A stretch of 64,000 nucleotides of DNA from Massilia sp. 9I (GTDB lineage Bacteria; Pseudomonadota; Gammaproteobacteria; Burkholderiales; Burkholderiaceae_D): NCBI RefSeq assembly GCF_902506415.1, contig NZ_LR733275.1, positions 5,228,379 to 5,292,378 on the forward strand, read 5' to 3'. Of the stretch, positions 16,380 through 26,500 are shown piece by piece. The notes under the pieces are model-generated. The model searched no databases. It had not been told where the DNA came from and saw only the letters and a list, made by a program, of their open reading frames with translations. The stretch's first letter is position 1, and each line of letters starts with the position of its first letter. A program made the translations under genes and the position numbers.

Positions 16380-18722
16380 ATGGTTGAAATTGAATTAGAC
16401 GGCAAAAAAGTCGAAGTCGCACCAGGTTCCATGGTGATGGACGCCGCAAACAAACTCGGGACCTATATCCCGCACTTCTGCTATCACAAGAAATTGTCGA
16501 TCGCAGCGAACTGCCGCATGTGCCTGGTCGAAGTCGAAAAGGCACCGAAGCCGCTGCCGGCCTGCGCCACCCCGGTTTCGCCGGGCATGATCGTGCGCAC
16601 CCACAGCGACAAGGCCGTGCAGGCGCAGAAGTCGGTGATGGAGTTCCTCCTCATTAACCACCCGCTGGATTGCCCGATCTGCGACCAGGGCGGCGAATGC
16701 CAGCTGCAGGATCTGGCCGTCGGCTACGGCAAGAGCAACTCGCGCTACGAGGAAGAAAAGCGCGTGGTGGCCCCGAAAGAGGCCGGCCCGCTGATCTCGA
16801 TGGAAGAGATGGCGCGCTGCATCCAGTGCACCCGCTGCGTGCGTTTCGGCCAGGAAGTGGCCGGCGTGATGGAATTCGGCATGGTCGGCCGCGGCGAGCA
16901 CTCGGAGATCACCACCTTCGTCGGCAAGACCGTCGATTCGGAAGTGTCGGGCAACATGATCGACCTGTGCCCAGTCGGCGCACTGACCTCGAAGCCGTTC
17001 CGCTATTCGGCACGTCCGTGGGAACTGCAGCGCCGCAAGTCGATCGCGCCGCACGACTCGCTGGGCTCGAACCTGATCGTCCAGGTCAAGGGCGGCAAGG
17101 TCATGCGCGTGCTGCCGCTGGAAAACGAAGCCATCAACGAATGCTGGATCTCGGACAAGGACCGCTTCTCGTACGAAGCGCTGGACAATGCCGACCGTCT
17201 GACCCAGCCGATGATCAAGCAGGGTGGCGTGTGGCAGGAAACCGACTGGCAGACCGCGCTGGAATACGTGGCCCACGGCCTGCGTAACATCCGCCACGAG
17301 CACGGCGCCGACAGCATCGCTGCCGTCGCGACCCCGCACTCGACGCTCGAAGAGCTGTACCTGCTCAACAAGATGACCCGCGGCATTGGCTCGGACAACA
17401 TCGAATTCCGCCTGCGCCAGAGCGACTTCGCCCTGGACGGCCAGGTCACCCCGTGGCTGGGCATGCCGATCGCGAACTTCTCGCAACTGAAGCGCGCCTT
17501 CGTCATCGGCTCCAACCTGCGCAAGGACCACCCGCTGGTCGCGACCCGCCTGCGTACCGCCACCAAGGGCGGCGCCAAGCTGTCGCTGCTGGGCTCAAGC
17601 GACGACGATCTGCTGATGCCGATCGCCAATAAGCTGATCGCTGCGCCAAGCGACTGGCTGGCCGCGCTGTCGGAAGTCGTGTCGGCTGTCGCCGGCGCCA
17701 AGGGCGTGAGCGCACCGAGCGGTTTCGACAACGTGGAAGCAGGGGAGGCCGCCAAGGCCATCGCCGCGACCCTGGTCGGTCAAGAGACCCTGGGCGCTGT
17801 CCTGATCGGTAACGCCGCTTCGTACCACCCGCAAGCTTCTAAAATCCACGCCGCTGCGCAGTGGATCGCCGAGCAGACCGGCTGCTCCTTCGGCTACCTG
17901 GTCGACGCCGCTAACACCGTCGGCGGCTACATCGTCGGCGCCACCGGCAAAGGCGAGGCTGTGTTCGCATCGCCGAAGAAGGCCTACGTGCTGCTGAACG
18001 CGGAACCGGAACTGGACGCTGCCAACCCGCAGCAAGCCCGCGCCGCGCTGGATAGCGCCGAAATGGTTGTCGCCATGTCCGCCTTCAAGCACGGCATGGA
18101 CTTCGCCGACGTGCTGCTGCCGATTTCGCCGTTCAGCGAGACCGCCGGCACCTTCGTCAACTGCGAAGGCCGCGCACAGAGCTTCAACGGCACCGTGAAA
18201 CCGCTGGGCGAAACCCGTCCGGCGTGGAAAGTGCTGCGCGTGCTGGGCAACCTGCTGGGCCTGTCGGGCTTCGATTACGAGACCTCGGAATCGATCCGCG
18301 ACGAAGCCATCGGCAAGGGCAATACGGACCTGTCGGCCAAGCTGAACAACGTCGCGCGCCTGGCGCCGACCGCTGGTTCCTACGCACCGGCCGGCCAGCT
18401 CGAGCGCGTCGCCGACCTGCCGATCTACTTCACCGACGCCCTGTCGCGCCGTTCCGAGCCGCTGCAGCGCACCGCCGACGCGAATGCGCCGCTGGTGACC
18501 CTGTCGAAGGCAGTCGCCGAGCAGATCGGCGTGCAGTCGGGCGACCTGGTCCGCGTGACCCAGGGTTCGGGCAGTGCCGTGCTGGCTGCGACCGTGGACG
18601 CACGCCTGCCGTCGAACGCGGTGCGTGTCGCCGCCGGCCACCCGGCTGTCGCGACCCTCGGTGCGATGTTCGGTGAGATCAATGTTGAAAAAGCAGTTGA
18701 ACAGGTAGGAGGCGGCAAATAA
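16380..18722 (+). CDS. nuoG: NADH-quinone oxidoreductase subunit G
   Basis: A 780-residue peripheral-arm subunit with several Fe-S clusters. The N-terminal 2Fe-2S ferredoxin domain (N1b) has CYHKKLSIAANCRMC plus a later cysteine. N5 uses the HPLDCPICDQGGEC region, and N4 the CIQCTRC motif with a distal CPVGAL. The extra CxxC motif of the N7 cluster seen in E. coli and Thermus is absent (PHDSLGSN in its place), as in mitochondrial-type enzymes. A degenerate molybdopterin-oxidoreductase fold makes up the rest. It shares one base with nuoH. Confidence 0.97.
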   Translation: MVEIELDGKKVEVAPGSMVMDAANKLGTYIPHFCYHKKLSIAANCRMCLVEVEKAPKPLPACATPVSPGMIVRTHSDKAVQAQKSVMEFLLINHPLDCPICDQGGECQLQDLAVGYGKSNSRYEEEKRVVAPKEAGPLISMEEMARCIQCTRCVRFGQEVAGVMEFGMVGRGEHSEITTFVGKTVDSEVSGNMIDLCPVGALTSKPFRYSARPWELQRRKSIAPHDSLGSNLIVQVKGGKVMRVLPLENEAINECWISDKDRFSYEALDNADRLTQPMIKQGGVWQETDWQTALEYVAHGLRNIRHEHGADSIAAVATPHSTLEELYLLNKMTRGIGSDNIEFRLRQSDFALDGQVTPWLGMPIANFSQLKRAFVIGSNLRKDHPLVATRLRTATKGGAKLSLLGSSDDDLLMPIANKLIAAPSDWLAALSEVVSAVAGAKGVSAPSGFDNVEAGEAAKAIAATLVGQETLGAVLIGNAASYHPQASKIHAAAQWIAEQTGCSFGYLVDAANTVGGYIVGATGKGEAVFASPKKAYVLLNAEPELDAANPQQARAALDSAEMVVAMSAFKHGMDFADVLLPISPFSETAGTFVNCEGRAQSFNGTVKPLGETRPAWKVLRVLGNLLGLSGFDYETSESIRDEAIGKGNTDLSAKLNNVARLAPTAGSYAPAGQLERVADLPIYFTDALSRRSEPLQRTADANAPLVTLSKAVAEQIGVQSGDLVRVTQGSGSAVLAATVDARLPSNAVRVAAGHPAVATLGAMFGEINVEKAVEQVGGGK

Positions 18723-19804
18723 TGGCAACGCCCGGTTTTATCGATAGTTTCTACGAGATGGGCGCTGCCAGCCCGATCGCACCGGCCTGGCCGCTGATCT
18801 GGACTGTGATCAAGATCCTGGTGGTCCTGCTGCCGCTGATGGGCCTGGTCGCCTACCTGACCCTGTGGGAGCGCAAGCTGATCGGCTGGATCCAGATCCG
18901 CGTGGGCCCGAACCGCGTGGGTCCGGGTGGCCTGCTGCAGCCGATCGCCGACGCGCTCAAGCTGCTGCTGAAGGAAATCGTGATCCCGGCCAAGGCCAAC
19001 CGCAGCCTGTTCGTGATCGGCCCGATCATGACCATCATGCCTGCGCTGGCCGCCTGGGCGGTGGTTCCGTTCGGCCCGCAAGCCGCGCTGGCCAACGTCA
19101 ACGCCGGCCTGCTGTTCCTGATGGCGATCACCTCGATGGAAGTCTACGGCATCATCATCGCCGGCTGGGCTTCGAACTCGAAGTACTCGTTCATGGGCGC
19201 GATGCGCGCCTCGGCACAGATGATTTCGTATGAAATCCCGATCGGCTTCGCCCTGGTGGTGGTGCTGATGGTGACCGGCAGCCTGAACATGTCGGACATC
19301 GTCGCCAGCCAGCAGCTGGGCCGCTTCGCCGACATGGGAATGAACTTCCTGTCCTGGAACTGGCTGCCGCTGCTGCCGCTGTTCGTGATCTATTTCGTCT
19401 CCGGCCTGGCCGAGTGCAACCGCCACCCGTTCGACGTGGTGGAGGGCGAGTCCGAGATCGTCGCCGGCCACATGGTCGAGTACTCGGGCATGTCCTACGC
19501 GATGTTCATGCTGGCCGAATACGCCAACATGATCCTGATTTCGACCCTGGCAGCCATCATGTTCCTGGGCGGCTGGTCGGCACCGTTCGGCTTCCTGGAA
19601 TTCGGCGCGATCGGCGGCTTCTTCTGGCTGTTCCTGAAGATGTTCCTGCTGGTTTCCCTGATGATCTGGGTCCGCGGCACCTTCCCGCGCTACCGCTATG
19701 ACCAGATCATGCGCCTGGGCTGGAAAGTGTTCATCCCGCTGACCCTGATCTGGCTGGTGGTGGTCGCTGCCTGGATGCAGACGCCGTGGAACATCTGGAA
19801 GTAA
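18722..19804 (+). CDS. nuoH: NADH-quinone oxidoreductase subunit H
   Basis: A 360-residue inner-membrane subunit with about eight helices that forms the quinone channel and links the peripheral arm to the proton-pumping arm. The conserved WERKLIGWIQIRVGPNRVGP loop and the ECNRHPFDVVEGESE loop are present. The ATG overlaps the nuoG stop by one base. Confidence 0.98.
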   Translation: MATPGFIDSFYEMGAASPIAPAWPLIWTVIKILVVLLPLMGLVAYLTLWERKLIGWIQIRVGPNRVGPGGLLQPIADALKLLLKEIVIPAKANRSLFVIGPIMTIMPALAAWAVVPFGPQAALANVNAGLLFLMAITSMEVYGIIIAGWASNSKYSFMGAMRASAQMISYEIPIGFALVVVLMVTGSLNMSDIVASQQLGRFADMGMNFLSWNWLPLLPLFVIYFVSGLAECNRHPFDVVEGESEIVAGHMVEYSGMSYAMFMLAEYANMILISTLAAIMFLGGWSAPFGFLEFGAIGGFFWLFLKMFLLVSLMIWVRGTFPRYRYDQIMRLGWKVFIPLTLIWLVVVAAWMQTPWNIWK

Positions 19805-19819
19805 GAGAGCAAAACCAAC

Positions 19820-20308
19820 ATGAATCGGATTAAAGAAATCGTCGGCAGCCTGATGCTGTCCGAACTCTTCAAGGGCCTGGCCCTGACCGGCAAGTACGCG
19901 CTGTCGCGCAAGATCACGGTCCAGTACCCGGAAGAGAAGACGCCGATGTCGAACCGCTTCCGCGGCCTGCACGCCCTGCGTCGCTACCCCAACGGGGAAG
20001 AGCGCTGCATCGCCTGCAAGCTGTGCGAAGCCGTGTGCCCGGCAATGGCGATCACGATCGAGTCGGCGCAGCGCGAGGACGGCACCCGCCGCACCACGCG
20101 CTACGACATCGACCTGACCAAGTGCATCTTCTGCGGCTTCTGCGAAGAATCCTGCCCGGTCGACTCGATCGTCGAAACCCACGTGCTGGAATACCACGGC
20201 GAGAAACGCGGCGACCTCTACTACACCAAAGAGATGCTGCTGGCCGTCGGTGACCGCTACGAAAACGACATCGCCGCCGCCCGCGAAGCGGACGCGAAGT
20301 ACCGATAA
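19820..20308 (+). CDS. nuoI: NADH-quinone oxidoreductase subunit I
   Basis: A 162-residue ferredoxin-like subunit carrying two 4Fe-4S clusters (N6a, N6b) that relay electrons to NuoB. Both ligand sets are intact: CIACKLCEAVCP and CIFCGFCEESCP. The N-terminal amphipathic helix that anchors it to the membrane is visible. The start lies 15 bases after nuoH. Confidence 0.98.
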   Translation: MNRIKEIVGSLMLSELFKGLALTGKYALSRKITVQYPEEKTPMSNRFRGLHALRRYPNGEERCIACKLCEAVCPAMAITIESAQREDGTRRTTRYDIDLTKCIFCGFCEESCPVDSIVETHVLEYHGEKRGDLYYTKEMLLAVGDRYENDIAAAREADAKYR

Positions 20309-20326
20309 GAAGAGGCTGTCAAAGTC

Positions 20327-20995
20327 ATGGAATTTACATCTGTCCTGTTCTACGTGTTCGCGGCCATCATGGTGCTGGCCTCGCTGCGCGTCATCACCGC
20401 AAAGAACCCGGTCCACGCCGCGCTTTTCCTGGTGCTCGCGTTCTTCAACGCGGCCGGCATCTGGATGCTGCTGAAGGCCGAGTTCCTGGCCATCGTGCTG
20501 GTGCTGGTCTATGTCGGCGCCGTGATGGTGCTGTTCCTGTTCGTCGTCATGATGCTCGACATTAATATCGACCGCATGCGCGAAGGTTTCTGGGGCTACC
20601 TGCCGGTGGCGTCGGCCGTCGGCGCCCTGATCGTGCTCGAGATGGCTGCCGTGCTGTACCGCGCGTACAACCAGACCGACCTGTCGGCCGAGGCCGCTGC
20701 CCTGAACATCGGCGGCACCAAGGAACTGGGCCTGCTGATCTATACCAAGTACATCTACGGCTTCGAGATCGCGGCCGTGATCCTGCTGGTGGCGATCATC
20801 GCCGCAGTCGCCCTGACCCTGCGTAAGCGCAAGGACACCAAAGCAATCGACCCGGGCCTCGCCGTCCGCGTCAAGCGTAACGACCGCCTGCGCATCGTCA
20901 AGATGGACGCGGTCAACCAGCGCGCCATCGACGAAGCGGCTGCCCAAAAGGCAGCGGCTGAGGCGGCCGCAGCTGCACCGAAGGAGGCACCATGA
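20327..20995 (+). CDS. nuoJ: NADH-quinone oxidoreductase subunit J
   Basis: A 222-residue membrane subunit with five helices; the third carries the conserved LVYVGAVMVLFLFVVMML stretch whose pi-bulge matters for coupling. The C-terminal 55 residues are a charged, Ala/Lys-rich cytoplasmic tail. It overlaps nuoK by four bases (ATGA). Confidence 0.97.
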   Translation: MEFTSVLFYVFAAIMVLASLRVITAKNPVHAALFLVLAFFNAAGIWMLLKAEFLAIVLVLVYVGAVMVLFLFVVMMLDINIDRMREGFWGYLPVASAVGALIVLEMAAVLYRAYNQTDLSAEAAALNIGGTKELGLLIYTKYIYGFEIAAVILLVAIIAAVALTLRKRKDTKAIDPGLAVRVKRNDRLRIVKMDAVNQRAIDEAAAQKAAAEAAAAAPKEAP

Positions 20996-21300
20996 CTTTG
21001 TCGCTCGCACACTACCTGATCCTGGGCGCGATCCTGTTCGCGATCTCGGTGATCGGTATCTTCCTGAACCGGAAGAACATCATCATCCTGCTGATGGCCG
21101 TCGAACTGATGCTGCTGGCGGTGAACCTGAACTTCGTCGCGTTCTCGCACTACCTCGGTGACGCGGCGGGGCAGATCTTCGTGTTCTTCATTCTGACCGT
21201 CGCGGCCGCCGAATCGGCGATCGGCCTGGCGATCCTGGTGGTCCTGTTCCGTAACCTGGACACGATCAATGTGGAAGACCTCGACAGCCTGAAGGGCTGA
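20992..21300 (+). CDS. nuoK: NADH-quinone oxidoreductase subunit K
   Basis: A 102-residue three-helix membrane subunit that is part of the proton path. The conserved membrane glutamates are in LMAVELMLLAVNLN (helix 2) and AAAESAIGLAI (helix 3). AAGGAGG lies upstream of the ATG inside nuoJ. Confidence 0.98.
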   Translation: MTLSLAHYLILGAILFAISVIGIFLNRKNIIILLMAVELMLLAVNLNFVAFSHYLGDAAGQIFVFFILTVAAAESAIGLAILVVLFRNLDTINVEDLDSLKG

Positions 21301-21335
21301 TGGTCTCGGCTAACAATAACGACTAAGGTTCAACA

Positions 21336-23447
21336 ATGGCGGGGCAACTCTCTTCCTCAATGTTACTGGCGGTGCCTCTGGCGCCGCTCGCAGGCTCGGC
21401 GATTGCCGGCCTGCTCGGTACCAAGTTCTTCGGTAACGTCGTCGGCCGCAAGGTATCGCATACGGCGACCATCCTGGGCGTGCTGATCGCGCTGATCATC
21501 TCGGTCCAGACCCTGATGGCGGTGCTCGACGGCGCCAGCTTCAACCAGGACATCTACACCTGGATGACCGTGGGCACGCTCAAGCTGGCCGTCGGCTTCC
21601 AGATCGATGCGCTGTCGGCAATGATGATGTGCGTGGTGACGTCCGTCTCCCTGATGGTTCACATCTACACGATCGGCTACATGGCCGAGGACGAAGGCTA
21701 CAACCGCTTCTTCTCGTACATTTCGCTGTTCACCTTCTCGATGCTGATGCTGGTCATGTCCAACAACTTCCTGCAGCTGTTCTTCGGCTGGGAAGCGGTG
21801 GGCCTGGTCTCGTATCTGCTGATCGGCTTCTGGTACACCCGTCCGACCGCGATCTTCGCGAACATGAAGGCCTTCCTGGTCAACCGCGTCGGCGACTTCG
21901 GCTTCATCCTGGGCATCGGCCTGCTGCTGGCCGCTTCCGGCTCGATGCAGTACACCGACGTGTTCGCCCAGGCCGACAAGCTGGCCGGCATGACCGTGCC
22001 GGGCATCGGCTGGCCACTGCTGACCGCCGCCTGCATCTGCCTGTTCATCGGCGCGATGGGTAAATCGGCGCAGTTCCCGCTGCACGTCTGGCTGCCGGAC
22101 TCGATGGAAGGCCCGACCCCGATCTCGGCGCTGATCCACGCGGCAACCATGGTTACCGCCGGCATCTTCATGGTGTCGCGCATGTCGCCGCTGTTCGAAC
22201 TGTCGGACGGCGCACTCTCGTTCATCATCGTGATCGGCTCGATCACCGCGCTGTTCATGGGCTTCCTGGGCATCATCCAGAACGACATCAAGCGCGTGGT
22301 CGCTTACTCGACCCTGTCGCAGCTGGGCTACATGACCGTGGCGCTGGGCGCCTCGGCCTACTCGGTGGCCGTGTTCCACCTGATGACCCACGCCTTCTTC
22401 AAGGCGCTGCTGTTCCTCGGCGCGGGTTCGGTCATCATCGGCATGCACCACGACCAGGACATGCGCAACATGGGCGGCCTGCGCAAGTACATGCCGATCA
22501 CCTGGCTGACCTCGCTGGCCGGCTCGCTGGCCCTGATCGGTACCCCGCTGTTCTCGGGCTTCTACTCGAAGGATTCGATCATCGAGGCAGTGCACGCGAC
22601 CAACCTGCCGGGCGCCGGCTTCGCCAACTTCGCGGTGCTGGCAGGCGTCTTCGTGACCGCCTTCTACTCGTTCCGCATGTACTTCCTGGTCTTCCACGGC
22701 CCGGAGCGCTGGCATACCGCCCATGGCCACGACAGCCATGCGCATGACGCCCACGACCAGAAAGCTGCCGCTGCCGGTCACGATCCGCACGCGCTGCACG
22801 ATTCGGATGCGCACCACGAAGAGGAACATGACGACCACGGCCACCACGGCCTGGCCCCGGGCCAGAAGCCGCACGAGTCGCCATGGGTCGTTACCCTGCC
22901 GCTGATCCTGCTGGCAATCCCGTCGATCTTCATCGGCTACTTCACCATCGAACCGATGCTGCACGGCGACTTCTTCAAGAACGTGATCTTCGTCGGCGAG
23001 AACCACACCGCGATGGAAACCCTGCGCGAAGAGTTCCATAGCGCCGGCGCCATGGCCCTGCACGGCCTGCAGACCGCACCGTTCTGGCTGGCACTGGCAG
23101 GCGTGGTGACCGCGTACTACTGCTACATGGTCAACCCGCGCGTCCCGGCCTGGTTCTATGCCAAGTTCAAGTTCCTGCATACCCTGCTGGACAACAAGTA
23201 CTACATGGACAAGTTCAACGATGTCGTGTTCGCCGGCGGCGCACGCGCCATCGGTAGCGGCCTGTGGAAAGTGGGCGACCGCGGCCTGATCGACGGCCTG
23301 CTGGTCAACGGTTCGGCCAAGCTGGTGGGCTGGTTCTCGACCGTCACCCGTACTTTCCAGACGGGTTACATCTACCACTACGCGTTCGTGATGATCGTCG
23401 GCGTGCTGGCGACCCTGCTGTGGTTCTTCCCGTTCTGGCGCGGTTAA
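21336..23447 (+). CDS. nuoL: NADH-quinone oxidoreductase subunit L
   Basis: A 703-residue antiporter-like proton-pumping subunit at the far end of the membrane arm, with the long C-terminal lateral helix expected of NuoL. The conserved FFGWEAVGLVSYLLIGFW and PTPISALIHAATMVTAG segments hold the key Glu, Lys and His residues. Unusual is a strongly His/Asp-rich hydrophilic insertion at about residues 461-505. AAGG lies 11 bases upstream of the start. Confidence 0.97.
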   Translation: MAGQLSSSMLLAVPLAPLAGSAIAGLLGTKFFGNVVGRKVSHTATILGVLIALIISVQTLMAVLDGASFNQDIYTWMTVGTLKLAVGFQIDALSAMMMCVVTSVSLMVHIYTIGYMAEDEGYNRFFSYISLFTFSMLMLVMSNNFLQLFFGWEAVGLVSYLLIGFWYTRPTAIFANMKAFLVNRVGDFGFILGIGLLLAASGSMQYTDVFAQADKLAGMTVPGIGWPLLTAACICLFIGAMGKSAQFPLHVWLPDSMEGPTPISALIHAATMVTAGIFMVSRMSPLFELSDGALSFIIVIGSITALFMGFLGIIQNDIKRVVAYSTLSQLGYMTVALGASAYSVAVFHLMTHAFFKALLFLGAGSVIIGMHHDQDMRNMGGLRKYMPITWLTSLAGSLALIGTPLFSGFYSKDSIIEAVHATNLPGAGFANFAVLAGVFVTAFYSFRMYFLVFHGPERWHTAHGHDSHAHDAHDQKAAAAGHDPHALHDSDAHHEEEHDDHGHHGLAPGQKPHESPWVVTLPLILLAIPSIFIGYFTIEPMLHGDFFKNVIFVGENHTAMETLREEFHSAGAMALHGLQTAPFWLALAGVVTAYYCYMVNPRVPAWFYAKFKFLHTLLDNKYYMDKFNDVVFAGGARAIGSGLWKVGDRGLIDGLLVNGSAKLVGWFSTVTRTFQTGYIYHYAFVMIVGVLATLLWFFPFWRG

Positions 23448-23473
23448 TCGGGCAAAGATAAGAAAAGCGAAAA

Positions 23474-24973
23474 ATGATGCAGTCAATCTCTACATTTCCT
23501 CCTTACCTGAGCCTGTCGATCTGGCTCCCGATCCTGTTCGGCATGATCGTGCTGGCCGTCGGCCGCGACAAGAACGCGGGCTTCACCCGCATGCTGTCGC
23601 TGGTCGGTGCCGTGGTCAGCTTCCTGCCGACCCTGCCGCTGATCATGAACTTCGACAGCGCCGCGCACGGCATGCAGTTCTATGAAGCCGCCGCCTGGAT
23701 CGAACGCTTCAATGTGTTCTACAAACTGGGCGTCGACGGCCTGTCGCTGTGGTTCATCCCGCTGACCGCCTTCATCACCATCATCGTGGTGCTGGCGGCG
23801 TGGCAGGTGATCGACGAGCGCATCGGCCAGTACATGGGTTCCTTCCTGATCTTGTCGGGCCTGATGATCGGCGTGTTCGCCTCGCTGGACGGCCTGCTGT
23901 TCTACTTCTTCTTCGAAGCCACCCTGATCCCGATGTACATCATCATCGGTGTGTTCGGCGGCCCGAACCGCGTGTACGCGGCATTCAAGTTCTTCCTGTA
24001 CACGTTCTTCGGCTCGCTGCTGACCCTGGTCGCGATCATCTACCTGTACAACCAGGCCGGCTCCTTCGACATCCTGGAATGGCACAAGCTGCCGCTCACG
24101 ATGAACGAGCAGATCCTGATCTTCATCGCCTTCTTCATGGCCTTCGCCGTGAAGGTTCCGATGTGGCCGGTGCACACCTGGCTGCCGGACGCCCACGTGG
24201 AAGCGCCGACCGGCGGTTCCGTGGTGCTGGCCGCGATCATGCTGAAGCTGGGCGCGTACGGCTTCCTGCGATTCTCGCTGCCGATCGCGCCGGACGCTTC
24301 GCACTACCTGGCCCCGGTGGTCATCGTGCTGTCCCTGATCGCCGTGATCTACATCGGCCTGGTCGCCATGGTCCAGAAGGACATGAAGAAACTGGTCGCG
24401 TACTCGTCGATCGCCCACATGGGCTTCGTCACCCTGGGCTTCTTCATGTTCAACGACCTGGGCGTGCAGGGCGGCCTGATGCAGTCGATCTCGCACGGCT
24501 TTGTGTCGGGCGCGATGTTCCTGTGCATCGGCGTGCTGTACGACCGCGTCCACTCGCGTGAAATCGCCGACTACGGCGGCGTGGTCAACACCATGCCGAA
24601 GTTCGCCGCCTTCGCCGTGCTGTTCTCGATGGCCAACGCCGGCCTGCCGGCCACCTCGGGCTTCATCGGCGAATTCATGGTGATCCTGGGCGCCGTGCAA
24701 TTCAACTTCTGGACCGGCCTGCTGGCTGGCACCGCCCTGATCCTGGGCGCGGCTTACTCGCTGTGGATGGTCAAGCGCGTCGTGTTCGGCCCGATCGGCA
24801 ACAAGCACGTCGCCGAGCTGACCGACCTGAACGGCCGCGAGTTCGCCATCCTGGGCGTGCTGGCCATCGCCACCCTGTGGATGGGCCTGTACCCGGCGCC
24901 GATCGCCGAGACCCTGCAGGTGTCGGTGACCGACCTCCTGCAACACGTCGCAGTCAGCAAAGTGCCTCAATAA
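23474..24973 (+). CDS. nuoM: NADH-quinone oxidoreductase subunit M
   Basis: A 499-residue antiporter-like proton-pumping subunit with about 14 helices. The FFFEATLIPMY segment near residue 150 holds the conserved glutamate, and KVPMWPVHTWLPDAHVEAPT near residue 230 the conserved lysine and histidine. Two adjacent ATGs are possible; the first is used here. It is seven bases before nuoN. Confidence 0.98.
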   Translation: MMQSISTFPPYLSLSIWLPILFGMIVLAVGRDKNAGFTRMLSLVGAVVSFLPTLPLIMNFDSAAHGMQFYEAAAWIERFNVFYKLGVDGLSLWFIPLTAFITIIVVLAAWQVIDERIGQYMGSFLILSGLMIGVFASLDGLLFYFFFEATLIPMYIIIGVFGGPNRVYAAFKFFLYTFFGSLLTLVAIIYLYNQAGSFDILEWHKLPLTMNEQILIFIAFFMAFAVKVPMWPVHTWLPDAHVEAPTGGSVVLAAIMLKLGAYGFLRFSLPIAPDASHYLAPVVIVLSLIAVIYIGLVAMVQKDMKKLVAYSSIAHMGFVTLGFFMFNDLGVQGGLMQSISHGFVSGAMFLCIGVLYDRVHSREIADYGGVVNTMPKFAAFAVLFSMANAGLPATSGFIGEFMVILGAVQFNFWTGLLAGTALILGAAYSLWMVKRVVFGPIGNKHVAELTDLNGREFAILGVLAIATLWMGLYPAPIAETLQVSVTDLLQHVAVSKVPQ

Positions 24974-24979
24974 ACTGCC

Positions 24980-26494
24980 ATGAATGAAATGACCTCAACC
25001 TTGCATGCGGCGACCGACACCAACCTGGCGCCGGTCTATGCCGAAATCTTCCTGCTGATCGCGGCTTCCGCGATCCTGCTGATCGACATGTTCCTGAAGG
25101 AGGGCAAGCGCAACCTGACTTACGCGCTGAGCCTGATCGCCATCGCCGGCTGCGGCGTGCTGACCTTCGCCGACATGGGCACCGGCGCCACCGTCATGAC
25201 CTTCAACGGCATGTACGTGTCGGACCCGATGTCCAACCTGCTCAAGCTGGTGACCTACGTGGCCACCGCCATGACCCTGGTGTATTCGCGCCAGTACGCG
25301 GGCGACCGCGCCATGATGTCCGGTAACCTGGGCGGCGAGTTCTACGTGCTCGCGCTGTTCTCGATGCTGGGCCAGATGATCATGATCTCGGGTTCGAGCA
25401 TGCTCTCGATCTACCTGGGCGTGGAACTGATGTCGCTGTCGCTGTACGCCCTGGTGGCGCTGCGCCGCGACCACGCGATCTCGACCGAAGCCGCGATGAA
25501 GTACTTCATCCTGGGCGCGCTGTCCTCGGGCTTCCTGCTGTACGGCATGTCGATGATCTACGGCGCCACCGGTTCGCTGAATATCGACGCCATCAACCAG
25601 GTGAGCTCGGCCGCCGGCGCGAACTCGACCATCCTGGTGTTCGGCCTGGTGTTCATCGTCGCCGGTCTGGCCTTCAAGCTGGGCGTGGTCCCGTTCCACA
25701 TGTGGGTCCCGGACGTGGTGCAGGGCGCCCCGACCGCCGTCACCCTGCTGCTGGGCGGCGCGCCGAAGCTGGCGACCTTCGCCATGGTGATCCGCCTGCT
25801 GGTGGAAGGCCTGCCGGCCATGGCCTTCGACTGGCAGCAGATGCTGCTGGTGCTGGCCGTGCTGTCGCTGGCCGTGGGTAACATCACCGCGATCGCGCAG
25901 ACCAACATCAAGCGTATGCTGGCGTACTCGACCATTGCGCAGATGGGCTTCGTGGTGCTGGGCATGATGACCGGCGTGGTCAACGGCGACAGCAGCAATG
26001 CCGCCGCGTCGTACAGCGCCGCGATGTACTACACCATCACCTACGTCCTGACCACGGTCGGCAGCTTCGGCCTGATCATGATGCTGGCGCGCGCCGGCCA
26101 CGAGGCCGAGACCATCGCCGACTTCAAGGGCCTGGGCAAGCGTTCGCCATGGTTCGCGATCGTCATGACCATCCTGATGTTCTCGCTGGCGGGCGTGCCG
26201 CCGATGGTCGGCTTCATGGCCAAGTGGGCCGTGCTGCAGGCTGTCGCCAACGCCGGCATGGTGTGGCTGGCCGTGGTCGCCGTGCTGTTCTCGCTGATGG
26301 GCGCCTTCTACTACCTGCGCATCGTCAAGACCATCTGGTTCGACGACGCTGCCGATACCGCTGCGATCCACACCCCGGCCGACATGCGCGTCGTGATGTC
26401 GCTCAACGGCGTGGCCGTGGTCCTGCTGGGTATCGTCCCGGGCTGGCTGCTGGCGGTGTGCTACAGCACCATGCAGGCAACCCTCGCGAAGTAA
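24980..26494 (+). CDS. nuoN: NADH-quinone oxidoreductase subunit N
   Basis: A 504-residue antiporter-like proton-pumping subunit. The conserved YLGVELMSLSLYAL glutamate helix and the FKLGVVPFHMWVPDVVQGAPT segment with its lysine are intact. It is the last complex I gene and is followed seven bases later by the DUF2818 gene. Confidence 0.98.
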   Translation: MNEMTSTLHAATDTNLAPVYAEIFLLIAASAILLIDMFLKEGKRNLTYALSLIAIAGCGVLTFADMGTGATVMTFNGMYVSDPMSNLLKLVTYVATAMTLVYSRQYAGDRAMMSGNLGGEFYVLALFSMLGQMIMISGSSMLSIYLGVELMSLSLYALVALRRDHAISTEAAMKYFILGALSSGFLLYGMSMIYGATGSLNIDAINQVSSAAGANSTILVFGLVFIVAGLAFKLGVVPFHMWVPDVVQGAPTAVTLLLGGAPKLATFAMVIRLLVEGLPAMAFDWQQMLLVLAVLSLAVGNITAIAQTNIKRMLAYSTIAQMGFVVLGMMTGVVNGDSSNAAASYSAAMYYTITYVLTTVGSFGLIMMLARAGHEAETIADFKGLGKRSPWFAIVMTILMFSLAGVPPMVGFMAKWAVLQAVANAGMVWLAVVAVLFSLMGAFYYLRIVKTIWFDDAADTAAIHTPADMRVVMSLNGVAVVLLGIVPGWLLAVCYSTMQATLAK

Positions 26495-26500
26495 TCGGCC

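Noticed and set aside
18425..23486. Very long open frames antisense to nuoG-nuoL (hundreds of residues, rich in His, Gln, Arg, Asp)
   Set aside because: They are shadows of GC-rich codon bias; composition is not protein-like, there are no ribosome binding sites, and the plus-strand nuo genes are certain.
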